Shown here: in pieces, positions 9,015 through 17,867 of the stretch | How positions within the stretch are numbered: the first letter of the stretch is position 1 | How the letters are laid out: each line of letters begins with the position of its first letter | Assembly (NCBI GenBank): GCA_026707285.1 | Contig: JAPOXD010000019.1 | Span: forward strand, 1 to 64,000 | Length of the DNA stretch: 64,000 bases | Source of the DNA: Chloroflexota bacterium | Lineage (GTDB): Bacteria > Chloroflexota > UBA11872 | Direction of reading: 5' to 3' | Program-made: the position numbers and the translations under genes | The notes under the pieces: generated by a model | The model's database searches: none | What the model was told of the DNA's origin: nothing | The model's input: only the letters and a program-made list of their open reading frames with translations

Positions 9015-10130
9015 ATGGCGCGCACACGGGCAGCAGTCATCGGTCTCGGGCGCATTGCCAGCACGATTGACGACGAAATCCAGGTCTACGACGGGCACTC
9101 GCTCCCCTATTCCCACATCGCCTGCCTTCAGGCCGTTCCCGAGGTCGAGATTGTCGGCATGGCCGACACCTGGGAGGAGCAACGCGAGGCCGCGCGCCAG
9201 CGCTGGGGGTTTGACGCCATCTATGCCGACTACCGCGCGATGCTCGACGAAACGCGCCCCGACATCGTGAGCGTGTGCACCTCCGCGGAGCCCCGCGCCT
9301 CCATCCTCATCGACATTGCCAAGGGAGGGTACGGCGTCAAGGCCATCTGGGCGGAGAAGCCGATCACGATTTCCCTGCAGGAGGCCGACGACGTGGTCAA
9401 TGCCTGCAACGACGCGGGCATCGCGCTGGCGGTGAACTGCACCCGGCGCTGGATGAACAACTACACCCAGGCCCTGCGCATGGTCAACGACGGCCTCATC
9501 GGCGACGTGATCCACGTCGTGGCTCGGGCGCGTTCGGGGCTTTCGCACAACGGCAGTCACATGCTCACCACGCTCACCATGTTCACCGGCGGCCGCGCCG
9601 AGTGGGTCGTGGGCGAGCTGGGGCCCGACGAGGACCCCATGAGCGACAACGACTTCACGGCCAGTGGCTTCCTCGCATTTCCCAACGGCGTGCGCGGCTA
9701 TTTTCGCGCGTTGGACAACGGCCCCAACGACCACTCCTACGACATCACCGGCACAACCGGAATGATCCGCATGATGGGCGACGGGCGCCTGAGCGAGTTG
9801 TGGACCAGCGAGGCGCCCCTCCCCGGACAGCGGAATCCGGCGGCGGCGCGTCGCTTCTTCCCGCCCGAGCGCCAGGTGCGCGCCGGCGCCGTGAACGTGA
9901 TCTACGACCTGATTCACTGCATCGAGACGGGCGACACCCCCAAGTGCAGCGGGGAGGACGCCCGCGAAGCGTTGGAGATTGCCATCGCCACCCGCCAATC
10001 GCACCGGCGCGGCAACGTGCGCGTGGACCTGCCGGTCGAGGACCGCCGCGAGCGCATCATCTCAGCGGAAGTCATCAACAGCGGGGGCATCCCACGCGCG
10101 ATCCAGCGACAGCGCGACGCCCAACGCTAA
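9015..10130 (+). CDS. Gfo/Idh/MocA family oxidoreductase
   Basis: ARTRAAVIGLGRIAST nucleotide-binding start; WAEKPITISLQEADDVV (EKP motif). Confidence 0.88.
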   Translation: MARTRAAVIGLGRIASTIDDEIQVYDGHSLPYSHIACLQAVPEVEIVGMADTWEEQREAARQRWGFDAIYADYRAMLDETRPDIVSVCTSAEPRASILIDIAKGGYGVKAIWAEKPITISLQEADDVVNACNDAGIALAVNCTRRWMNNYTQALRMVNDGLIGDVIHVVARARSGLSHNGSHMLTTLTMFTGGRAEWVVGELGPDEDPMSDNDFTASGFLAFPNGVRGYFRALDNGPNDHSYDITGTTGMIRMMGDGRLSELWTSEAPLPGQRNPAAARRFFPPERQVRAGAVNVIYDLIHCIETGDTPKCSGEDAREALEIAIATRQSHRRGNVRVDLPVEDRRERIISAEVINSGGIPRAIQRQRDAQR

Positions 10131-10154
10131 GCCCAGTCGGCGGCATCGGGCCGC

Positions 10155-11174
10155 TCAGGTTAGCGCGCTGACGTAGGCCACGGCGCTTTCGCCCAATCGC
10201 GCCAGGGCGTAGCCGCCCTCCAGCACGTGGAGCGTCGGTAGGTCCAGCGCGGCGATCTCGGCGCCGATGCGCCCGAAGTCCTCGCTGCGCAGCGCGAAGG
10301 ACGCGATCGGGTCGTCGGCGTGGGTGTCGAATCCGAGCGATACGATGAGCCCGGCCGGCGCGAACGCCGCGATCCGCTCGCAGGCGCCCGCAAGGGTCGC
10401 CGCGTAGTCGTCAATCGCGGTTCCGGGCCAAAGCGAGTAGTTGAGGTTCAGTCCCTCGCCTTCGCCGGTGCCGCGCTCCGCGGCGGTTCCCGAAAAGCCC
10501 GGATAGGCCCAGCGCGGATCCGCATGCAGCGACGCGTAGAGGATGTCTCCCCGGTCGTAGGTGAGGTATTGCGATCCGTTCCCGTGGTGATAGTCCACGT
10601 CCAGGATGGCGACACGACCAGCGGAAAGCAGCTCGTGCGCGGCGATCACCGCGTTGTTGAAATAGCAAAATCCGCCCATGCGATCGTGCTCCGCGTGGTG
10701 ACCGGGTGGACGACACAGGGCGAACGCATGTGGCGCGCCGTGCTTGACGAGGGCGGCGCCGGTCACGGCGACATCCACCGCGGACCGCGCCGCCCGGTAG
10801 GTCGCGCGCATCAATGGCGCGTCGGTGCCGAAAGCGAAGTAGCTCGCGCGCACTGCCAGGCTGTCGCTTTCCAGGACGGCTGAGTCCGCCGAAACGCCGG
10901 CCGGCGCGAGCTGCTCATCGGCGTCCAATTCGCTACACGCCTCGTCGATGAATTGGCGGTACGCCGGGGCATGCACCCGATCCACCAGCAGGTCATCGCA
11001 GGGAGCGGCCGGCACCAGGTCGGCAAGGCCCGCGGCATCGAGAGCCTCCCGGATCAGCCTGGGGCGCGAGGGAACCTCGGGATGCGGATAGTCGACGCCG
11101 TCGATGGCCTGGAGCGTGGGCGCATGGTCGACGTGCGCGTCGGACCACACCACCGGGATTCGGGCGCCGGACAT
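10155..11174 (-). CDS. Histone deacetylase-like amidohydrolase (AcuC/AphA-type)
   Basis: LCRPPGHHAEHDRMGGFCYFNNAVIAA, ILDVDYHHGNGSQYL, YPGFSGTAAERGTGEGEGLNLNYSL, SLGFDTHADDPI: canonical HDAC-fold metal and active-site motifs. Confidence 0.93.
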   Translation of the reverse strand: MSGARIPVVWSDAHVDHAPTLQAIDGVDYPHPEVPSRPRLIREALDAAGLADLVPAAPCDDLLVDRVHAPAYRQFIDEACSELDADEQLAPAGVSADSAVLESDSLAVRASYFAFGTDAPLMRATYRAARSAVDVAVTGAALVKHGAPHAFALCRPPGHHAEHDRMGGFCYFNNAVIAAHELLSAGRVAILDVDYHHGNGSQYLTYDRGDILYASLHADPRWAYPGFSGTAAERGTGEGEGLNLNYSLWPGTAIDDYAATLAGACERIAAFAPAGLIVSLGFDTHADDPIASFALRSEDFGRIGAEIAALDLPTLHVLEGGYALARLGESAVAYVSALT

Positions 11175-11177
11175 TCG

Positions 11178-12125
11178 CTAGGGCGCCGCTTCGAGCGCGC
11201 TGCGCTCCAGGCGGTCCAGCGCGCGCCACGAGGGCAGCAGCTCGGGCACCCCGGTGAGCGGCTCGCGCCCCTCCATCACCGCGCTCACGAACTCCCGGTT
11301 CTGGCGCGGCACGGCCAGCATTTGCTCCTCCTGCGCCACGACCTCCCCGGAGTGGTTGACCAGCGCGTCGTGCAGGAAGGTGAACGTGTCTTCCTCGCAG
11401 ATGAGCACCGTTCGCGTCGTCACCTTGTCGACCATCGCGTTGTAGGAGAGCACCAGCGACGCCAGCCCGCCTCCCGGAAAGGCCATCTGCATCGAGAGGT
11501 CCAACGGCACCTGGTTAGGTCCGCTCGGCGGGCCGTAGAGCCCGCGGGCGACGTGCGGCTCCTCGCCGAACATCCAGACGGCGTTGTCGACCGCGTGACC
11601 GCCGTGGTGCCACAGGATGTCGTCCACCCAGCTGCGCCGCCGTCCAGTCCACCCGATGTTCTCTCGGCGGAAGAAATGCCAGTCGCGGTGCAGGTGCAGC
11701 GGGCGGAGGCTGCCGCGAGCGATGCGCTCATGGAGCCACAGGTTTGGCGCGTAGTAGCGCTCGGTGTGGCAGATCATCAGCGTGATGCCGGCAGCGCGGG
11801 CCGCTCGATCCAGCTCCTCGGCCTGACCGAGATCCAAGGTCATGGGAATCTCGAGCAGCACGTGCTTGCCCGCCGCGATTGCCGCCATGGCCTGGTCGTA
11901 GTGCATCCGGTTCGGCGAGGTGATGAGCACCGCGTCGACGTTCGGGCGCGCCAGCGCCTCCGCCAGGTCCGTCGTGGCGAATTCGGCGCGGCACGTCTCG
12001 GCAAACTCCTGCGCCGACGGCAGCAAGCGGCTCACCACGCTGTCGACGGCGATGCCGTCTATGTCGAGCAGCGCGTCCCGGTGAAACATGGTGATGGCAC
12101 CGGATCCAACAATGCAAAAGCGCAT
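11178..12125 (-). CDS. Gfo/Idh/MocA family oxidoreductase
   Basis: MRFCIVGSGAITMFHRDAL; ITSPNRMHYDQAMAAIAAGKHVLLEIP. Confidence 0.88.
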   Translation of the reverse strand: MRFCIVGSGAITMFHRDALLDIDGIAVDSVVSRLLPSAQEFAETCRAEFATTDLAEALARPNVDAVLITSPNRMHYDQAMAAIAAGKHVLLEIPMTLDLGQAEELDRAARAAGITLMICHTERYYAPNLWLHERIARGSLRPLHLHRDWHFFRRENIGWTGRRRSWVDDILWHHGGHAVDNAVWMFGEEPHVARGLYGPPSGPNQVPLDLSMQMAFPGGGLASLVLSYNAMVDKVTTRTVLICEEDTFTFLHDALVNHSGEVVAQEEQMLAVPRQNREFVSAVMEGREPLTGVPELLPSWRALDRLERSALEAAP

Positions 12126-12261
12126 GTGCGGGTGGTCCTTGGGCGCGAGCGGTTCCCTAAGGTAGCGCGCTCGACGGCGGACCCACGACTAGTTCTCGCA
12201 TGAAGCGTGGAAGCGCCAGGCGCGCGCGAGAGAGAAGCGGCCCGTTGGAGTTATGTCCCAG

Positions 12262-12339
12262 CCGTTCGTGGTGAGCCCTTCGACAGGCTCAGGACAAGCT
12301 CTGTCGAACCACGCCCTTCGACTGGCTCAGGGCGAACGG
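12262..12339. repeat. Dispersed intergenic palindromic repeat (CCCTTCGACAGGCTCAGGAC family)
   Basis: Terminal inverted repeat CCGTTCG/CGAACGG encloses two copies of CCCTTCGAC(A/T)GGCTCAGG. Confidence 0.8.
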
Positions 12340-12408
12340 ACTCACATCAGACCCTGACGACGGCGTCGATATGCGCTCTTCAGTTAGCCAAACACATGGT
12401 CAGCGCTG

Positions 12409-13710
12409 CTAGGCAAACGCGACGTACCGGACCCAGATCCAAGCTGTGGAAATGGCCATGCACACGATGGCCACCGGGACTCCGTACTTCATGAACTGGC
12501 CAAAGCCGATCTTGTGGCCCTCGCGCTCGGCGATTCCGGCCAGGATCACGTTGGCCGACGCGCCGATGATCGTGGCGTTGCCGCCAAGGTCCGCGCCGAG
12601 CGCCAACGACCACCAGAGGATGTTGTCGGGATTGAGTCCGGCGGCCTCGAGGTTTTGCACCACCGGCAGCATCGTGGCGGCAAACGGGATGTTGTCGACG
12701 ATTGCCGACGCGATGCCGCTCACCCAGATGGTCAGCGCGGCCGTCGCGAACACGTTGCCCTGGGTCAGGTCGCGAATGAAGTTGGCGACGGCGTCCAGCA
12801 CCCCGAGCTCCACCAAACCGCCGACCATCACAAAGAGACCGACGAAAAACATCACGCTGGGCCATTCGACCGCGGCAAAGGCCTTATGCGGATTCGCCCG
12901 CAGCAGCAGTATGGCCAGCGCGGCGCCGCCGAGCGCGATCGTGGCGGGTTCCCAGTTCAGCGCGCCGTGAATCAGAAATCCAACGACCGTGAGCCCAAGC
13001 ACGGCCAGCCCAATCTTCAGACCGCGTCGGTCCGTGATGTACTCCGCCGGGTCCAGTTTGGCCAACGCGGCGGCGTGTACGGGATCGACCGCCAGCTGCT
13101 TGCCGAACATCCAGCGCAGGCTCACCAAGAACAGCGGCAACATGATCAGAATCGGCGGCGTCATGTGGGCCGCGAACTCGGCGAAGTCGATATTCCCGGC
13201 GCTGCCGATGAGGATGTTGGGCGGATCTCCGATCAGCGTGGCCGCGCCGCCGATGTTCGACGCCAGGATCTCGGCGATAAACAGCGGCACCGGATTGATG
13301 TGCAGCTGGCGCGCCACCACCAGCGTGATCGGCGCGATGAGAATGACCGTCGTGACGTTGTCGAGAAACGCAGAAAGCACGGCGGTGATGACCGACAGCG
13401 CCACTGCCAAATGGAACCCATTGCCACCCGTGCGTTGCGCCGCAACGATCGCGAGGTACTGAAAGGCGCCCGTCTCGCTGATCAGTCCCGCCAACACCAT
13501 CATGCCGACGAGCAAAAAGATCACGTTGAGATCGATGTGCTCGAAGCCATGGTGCTGATCCATGATTCCGATCATGATCATCAGCACGGCGCCCGCCACG
13601 GCCACGGCCGACTTGGGCACGCGGTCGCTCGCAATTGCGGCGTAGGCGAGCACGAAGATGAGGATTCCGGCGACGAGGAGCGCGGTGCCGGGCTCAGCGG
13701 TTTCGGTCAT
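12409..13710 (-). CDS. Ion transporter superfamily membrane protein (ArsB/NhaD/CitM-like)
   Basis: About a dozen hydrophobic segments; NIGGAATLIGDPPNILIGS and ADLGGNATIIGASANVI signatures of the IT superfamily. Confidence 0.85.
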   Translation of the reverse strand: MTETAEPGTALLVAGILIFVLAYAAIASDRVPKSAVAVAGAVLMIMIGIMDQHHGFEHIDLNVIFLLVGMMVLAGLISETGAFQYLAIVAAQRTGGNGFHLAVALSVITAVLSAFLDNVTTVILIAPITLVVARQLHINPVPLFIAEILASNIGGAATLIGDPPNILIGSAGNIDFAEFAAHMTPPILIMLPLFLVSLRWMFGKQLAVDPVHAAALAKLDPAEYITDRRGLKIGLAVLGLTVVGFLIHGALNWEPATIALGGAALAILLLRANPHKAFAAVEWPSVMFFVGLFVMVGGLVELGVLDAVANFIRDLTQGNVFATAALTIWVSGIASAIVDNIPFAATMLPVVQNLEAAGLNPDNILWWSLALGADLGGNATIIGASANVILAGIAEREGHKIGFGQFMKYGVPVAIVCMAISTAWIWVRYVAFA

Positions 13711-13828
13711 GGCATCCGTTCAGGTCGGGAGCGGCGCATCGATCGCCGCGGGCGGCACAACGCCAGCCGGCATGCCCGTTGGGACAGCCAGACTGGCCGG
13801 CGCCATCGTAGCTTGTCAGAGCGGGCCG

Positions 13829-14551
13829 TCACGTTCGCAGCGCCGAAAGTACCGGTGGCAAGGCACCACGAATTCCGGCCAGGCCGTCGCGCAGGTCGCG
13901 TCGAAACTGGGCTATCTCGCCAATCTCAAGGGGAAGCCGCCACACGTCGAGCACGTGCGGCCACCAGCCCGCGCCATCGACCCCTGCCAGCGCGGCCACT
14001 GAACGAGGCACGCCGCGATCGACCGGATCGGCCACGACGCGCAATGCAGCGGCGGGAACGCCGTGAGCCCGAGCCCGGTCGAGCACGGCGAATGACTCGC
14101 TGTCGACCGTCAACGCGCCGTCCGCGCCCAGTCGCCGCTTCGCCGCCGCGTCCGCCACGCCGTCCACCGTCCAGCCTTCCCCGCGTCGCGCCTTGACTCC
14201 GGCGTCGCCCAGCGCCGACTCCATGGCATCGGCAAGGGTGGAGGCGGCCGCCATGCGGGATTTAGCCGAACACACGGCGTCGAGCACGACGGATGTACCG
14301 GGCGCAACGTCGGGCTGGAGGCCCCCGGCAATTCCGGCGACCAGGACCGCCGCTGGCCGCCATAGGGCAAGTGCCGCTTCGGTCGCGCGCGCCGCGTTGA
14401 CCGGACCGATACCGCACCGCACGGCAACAAAGCGTGGAGGCTCACTCTCCAGGGTTCGGCGCCACCTCGACCCACGCCGAACAGACCCCGGAAGCTGACG
14501 CATCTCGGCCCGAAGCGCCATCACCACCAATACCGGGCCCGTCTCGGTCAC
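13829..14551 (-). CDS. Nucleoside phosphorylase / MTA-SAH nucleosidase-like family protein
   Basis: VVMALRAEMRQL, VRCGIGPVNAARATEAAL, VLVAGIAGGLQPDVAPGTSVV, DSESFAV; GTG start. Confidence 0.75.
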   Translation of the reverse strand: MTETGPVLVVMALRAEMRQLPGSVRRGSRWRRTLESEPPRFVAVRCGIGPVNAARATEAALALWRPAAVLVAGIAGGLQPDVAPGTSVVLDAVCSAKSRMAAASTLADAMESALGDAGVKARRGEGWTVDGVADAAAKRRLGADGALTVDSESFAVLDRARAHGVPAAALRVVADPVDRGVPRSVAALAGVDGAGWWPHVLDVWRLPLEIGEIAQFRRDLRDGLAGIRGALPPVLSALRT

Positions 14552-14628
14552 GCGCTCATCGCTTGCGTGGGAACTAGCGCGGGGTCGATGATGCTAACCG
14601 TCCCAGACCCTGTGAAAGTCCGGCAGCC

Positions 14629-15828
14629 ATGGCCTCCGCCCACGCTCTCCGCTGGTTCAACGACGCCCGCTTCGGCATGTTCATTCACTGGGGGCTCTAC
14701 TCCGTGCTCGCCCGCCACGAGTGGACCATGTACCAGGAGGAAATCCCCAACGACGAGTACGCCCGCCTGGCCGACCGGTTCACCGCCGCCCGCTACTCCC
14801 CGGACGATTGGGTCGCGCTCGCCCAGGATACGGGCATGCGCTACATGATCCTGACCTCGCGCCATCACGAAGGCTTCGCGCTCTGGGATTCGAAGGTCTC
14901 GAACTTCACGGCGCCCAACTCCGCCGCCGGACGGGACGTGTTAGCCGAGTTCGTGGCCGCTTGCCAGAAGCGGCGCATGCCCTATGGCTTCTACTACTCC
15001 CTGCTGGACTGGCGCTGGCCGGAATATTTCCGTGGCCCGCAGGCCGACCCCGACGGCTGGGCGCGGTTTCGGGCCTACGTGCACGCGCAGGTCGAAGAGC
15101 TCTGCACGGACTATGGCGAGCTTGCCGTGCTTTGGTACGACGGCGGCTGGCCGTACACGCCGGAGGCCTGGGACTCCGCGGCGCTCAACGCCCGCGTGCG
15201 CGAGCTGCAGCCGAACATCTTGATCAACGACCGGTCGCTGCTGCCCGAGGACTTCGACACGCCGGAGCAGCACGTCACCGCCTCGCCCCCGGGCCGCCCC
15301 TGGGAAAGCTGCATGACCATGAACACCACCTGGGGCTACTCCACCATCGACCATGAGTGGCGCACGCCGCGGCAGCTCATTCACTTTCTCGTCACCGCCG
15401 CCGCGGGCGGAGGCAACTACCTGCTCAACGTCGGGCCCGAACCGGACGGGCACATCCCGTTCGAGTCCGTGGAGCGGCTGCGGGCCATGGGCGCTTGGAT
15501 GCGCGTCAACAGCGAGTCGATCTACGGCTCCGAGCGCATGCCCGATCGCCTCATGCGCGTGGGCAGCGTCGGACGGCATCACACCATCAAGGGCAACACG
15601 CTCTACCTGCACTGCTGGCGCTGGCCGGGCCGGGAGATGGTGCTGGGCAACTTGGACGGCACCTTGCTATCGGCCAGGTTCCTCTATGACGGCACCCCCA
15701 TCGACTTCGACCAGCGCCAGAACCGCATCTGGCTGCGCGACCTGCCGGCATTCGCCCCCGACCCCATCGACACCGTCATCGCCCTGGACTTCGACCGCCG
15801 CCCCGGTCTGCGCGACCGGTTCGGCTAG
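14629..15828 (+). CDS. Alpha-L-fucosidase (GH29)
   Basis: WFNDARFGMFIHWGLYS, YMILTSRHHEGFALWDSK, GELAVLWYDGGWPYTPE (nucleophile region), GGNYLLNVGPEPDGHIP. Confidence 0.92.
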   Translation: MASAHALRWFNDARFGMFIHWGLYSVLARHEWTMYQEEIPNDEYARLADRFTAARYSPDDWVALAQDTGMRYMILTSRHHEGFALWDSKVSNFTAPNSAAGRDVLAEFVAACQKRRMPYGFYYSLLDWRWPEYFRGPQADPDGWARFRAYVHAQVEELCTDYGELAVLWYDGGWPYTPEAWDSAALNARVRELQPNILINDRSLLPEDFDTPEQHVTASPPGRPWESCMTMNTTWGYSTIDHEWRTPRQLIHFLVTAAAGGGNYLLNVGPEPDGHIPFESVERLRAMGAWMRVNSESIYGSERMPDRLMRVGSVGRHHTIKGNTLYLHCWRWPGREMVLGNLDGTLLSARFLYDGTPIDFDQRQNRIWLRDLPAFAPDPIDTVIALDFDRRPGLRDRFG

Positions 15829-16100
15829 CCGCAGCGGACACCGGAAGGTTCTTCGCAGCCCGTCCGCGCGAAGGCAATCTGAAGAACCCGGCATGATTCC
15901 AGACGCCACTCGTACTAGGCTTCCGCCGTCGCGGGCATGACGGCGGGGAAAATCCCCTCACCCCGGCCCTCTCCCCACGGGAGGGGGAGCGGACGCGGGA
16001 ATGACGGAACAAATGTGGGCCATTACCCGGAGCAACGGGGAATGCTCGTGGTAAGGTATCCGGGCGCGGTCGTCGGAGTGACGGTCGCGCAGCGGGAGGC

Positions 16101-17009
16101 ATGGAGCGTCAGTCCGTGCGCCGTGTCTCCGCGGTTTTGCTGGTCGCAGTCGTGGTCGGTGTGGGTGTGCAGAGCGCCTGCGCCGGCGACCGCGTCGAGC
16201 AATTCCCGACCGGCCAGACCCTGGTCGTTCCCGCCCCTGGGGCTGCTTGGTTCCGCGTCCCGGAGGCAGCCGCCCTCAGGCCGGGCGTTGAGCCATTCCA
16301 CATTCCGGCGTCGGTCGTAACCGCGCCGGTCACTCCCGCGCCGATCGCCGGGTGGTCGAGCACGTCCACACCGGCCGTAATCGCGTCAGCCACTCCGGCG
16401 CCGACCGCCGCGCCGCCCCCAGCTCCGCCGCCAGTCGTAACGGCATCGGCCACTCCCGTGGCGACCGCCGCGCCGACCCGCGTTTCTACGCCAGCCGTCA
16501 CCGCGTCGACCACTCCCGCACCCACCGCCACGCCGTCCCCCGCTTCCACGCCAGCCGCAACCGTGTCGGCGACTCCCGCACCGACCGCCGCGCCGACTCG
16601 CACCCGCGAGCCGGACACCGGTTCACGGGGCCCTGGCTCGCGGGCGCCGCGATCGGAGGTTCCGGGGTTAATTCCAGTGCCGGCGCTTGGCAATCCCGAG
16701 GCAGAGTGCGAAGCCCTGGCGGATACCTACACCGCCGCGCACCAGTTCTATCGGGCCGGCACGGTGACGAGCAGCACCGCTTGGAATGACTACCTCACCG
16801 CACACAACTCCGGCCAGGTAAGTCAGGCGAGGGTCTCGCGGCTGCAGCAGTCGTATGAACGGCTCTCGGCGAACCTCGATCGCTCGCTCGCGACCATGGC
16901 TGCCAGCGAGCAAGCCGCGCACGAATTGGAGGTCCAGCAAAGAGGCCGATGCGATCTCGCTCAGGTCGCCGGCAAGCGCTACCTCCCCCTGCCGCCGCCG
17001 AGCGGCTAA
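16101..17009 (+). CDS. Secreted Pro/Thr/Ala-rich repeat protein, unknown function
   Basis: Signal peptide VSAVLLVAVVVGVGVQSACA, a 20-aa repeat region, and a predicted helical C-terminal domain. Confidence 0.65.
   Translation: MERQSVRRVSAVLLVAVVVGVGVQSACAGDRVEQFPTGQTLVVPAPGAAWFRVPEAAALRPGVEPFHIPASVVTAPVTPAPIAGWSSTSTPAVIASATPAPTAAPPPAPPPVVTASATPVATAAPTRVSTPAVTASTTPAPTATPSPASTPAATVSATPAPTAAPTRTREPDTGSRGPGSRAPRSEVPGLIPVPALGNPEAECEALADTYTAAHQFYRAGTVTSSTAWNDYLTAHNSGQVSQARVSRLQQSYERLSANLDRSLATMAASEQAAHELEVQQRGRCDLAQVAGKRYLPLPPPSG
16332..16613 (+). repeat. 60-bp tandem repeat (20 aa), four units plus a partial fifth
   Basis: Units starting at 16332, 16392, 16452, 16512 and 16572, each near ACTCCCGCGCCGACCGCCGCGCCG...; exact 60-bp spacing. 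Confidence 0.88.
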
Positions 17010-17080
17010 GCGAGCCGCCGCTGGCGCCGCGAACCGCCGCGACGCGCAGACGCCCCCGTCAATCCGGTTTCTTGAGATTC

Positions 17081-17241
17081 GTCATTCCGGCCTTGAGCTG
17101 GAGTCCAGGGCCACAGAACCTATCGGCCCCCGCGTAGGGGCGACGCATGCGTCACCCCTACCTCTCCGTTCCAGGAGGGCCTTGCGTAGTCGTTCGTCGT
17201 TCCTGCGGAGCTTGTCCTCGCAAAGGCGGGGAGCGGGAATC
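17081..17241. repeat. Cluster of dispersed intergenic repeat fragments including a 28-bp near-perfect palindrome
   Basis: GTCATTCCGGCC...GGAGTCCAG at 17081; GTAGGGGCGACGCATGCGTCACCCCTAC at 17134-17161, one mismatched pair; CGTTCCTGCGGAGC...GGGAATCCA at about 17198. Confidence 0.7.
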
Positions 17242-17423
17242 CACCCTTCATTGAACCTGGGGGCGGATGGAATTCGCCTAGTCATTCTCGAGTCTGGCCG
17301 GCGTTTGCAAGGGTCTCTTTTCCGGGGGGTGGGGGTAATCCGAGCCTTGGACGTGGGATGTGGACCATTTCTGCAAGGGGCTCCGAATCGGGGTCGTTCA
17401 GCCACTCCGCCGGTTTGCCGGGG

Positions 17424-17867
17424 CTAACCGAGGATCCCTGGCTCGCCGATCCAACGGACATTTCGCGCAGATTGGCGTGCCGCGCGGTGGAATCTCTCGT
17501 CGGCGGTCCACAGCTCGCAATCGAGCGTTTCGGCCAGAGCTAAGTAGTGGCTGTCGTAAGCCGCGCCCTGTTGGAGCAGGCTCGCCAGCTCCAAGGCCCG
17601 GTGATGAAGTCCCGGCGGCGCATGCAACTCGAGCCCAGACGACAGCAGGAATTCCAGGAGCCCCACGGCCTCCTCCACGCTCAGTTCCTTCTCGACGACC
17701 CGCCGGTGAAGGGCGTTGGTTACCTCCACGGGCATCAAGAACGGAGCCGCCGTTCGCACACCGCGCGTTTCCCATGAACGGGCGATCGCGCGAGCCTCGT
17801 CCGAGTAGTCCTCGTCCACCAGCCACTTGACCGCGAGGCTTGCGTCAACGACGACAGGTCCGTTCAC
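17424..17867 (-). CDS. PIN-domain toxin (VapC-like)
   Basis: VVVDASLAVKWLVDEDYSDEA, PVEVTNALHR, AAYDSHYLALAETLDCELWTADERF. Confidence 0.87.
   Translation of the reverse strand: MNGPVVVDASLAVKWLVDEDYSDEARAIARSWETRGVRTAAPFLMPVEVTNALHRRVVEKELSVEEAVGLLEFLLSSGLELHAPPGLHHRALELASLLQQGAAYDSHYLALAETLDCELWTADERFHRAARQSARNVRWIGEPGILG

Noticed and set aside
12207-12494. 95-aa plus-strand ORF
   Set aside because: Its reading passes through the intergenic palindromic repeat (GEPFDRLRTSSVEPRPSTGSGRTDS), a known kind of spurious translation.
16332-16613. CRISPR-like array
   Set aside because: Units are contiguous diverged 60-bp coding repeats without constant repeat/spacer alternation and no cas genes nearby.
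16352-16789. Second-frame ORF through the 60-bp repeats
   Set aside because: Periodic His/Arg-rich product follows automatically from the repeat DNA; the frame of 16101-17009 has a signal peptide and a non-repeat domain.
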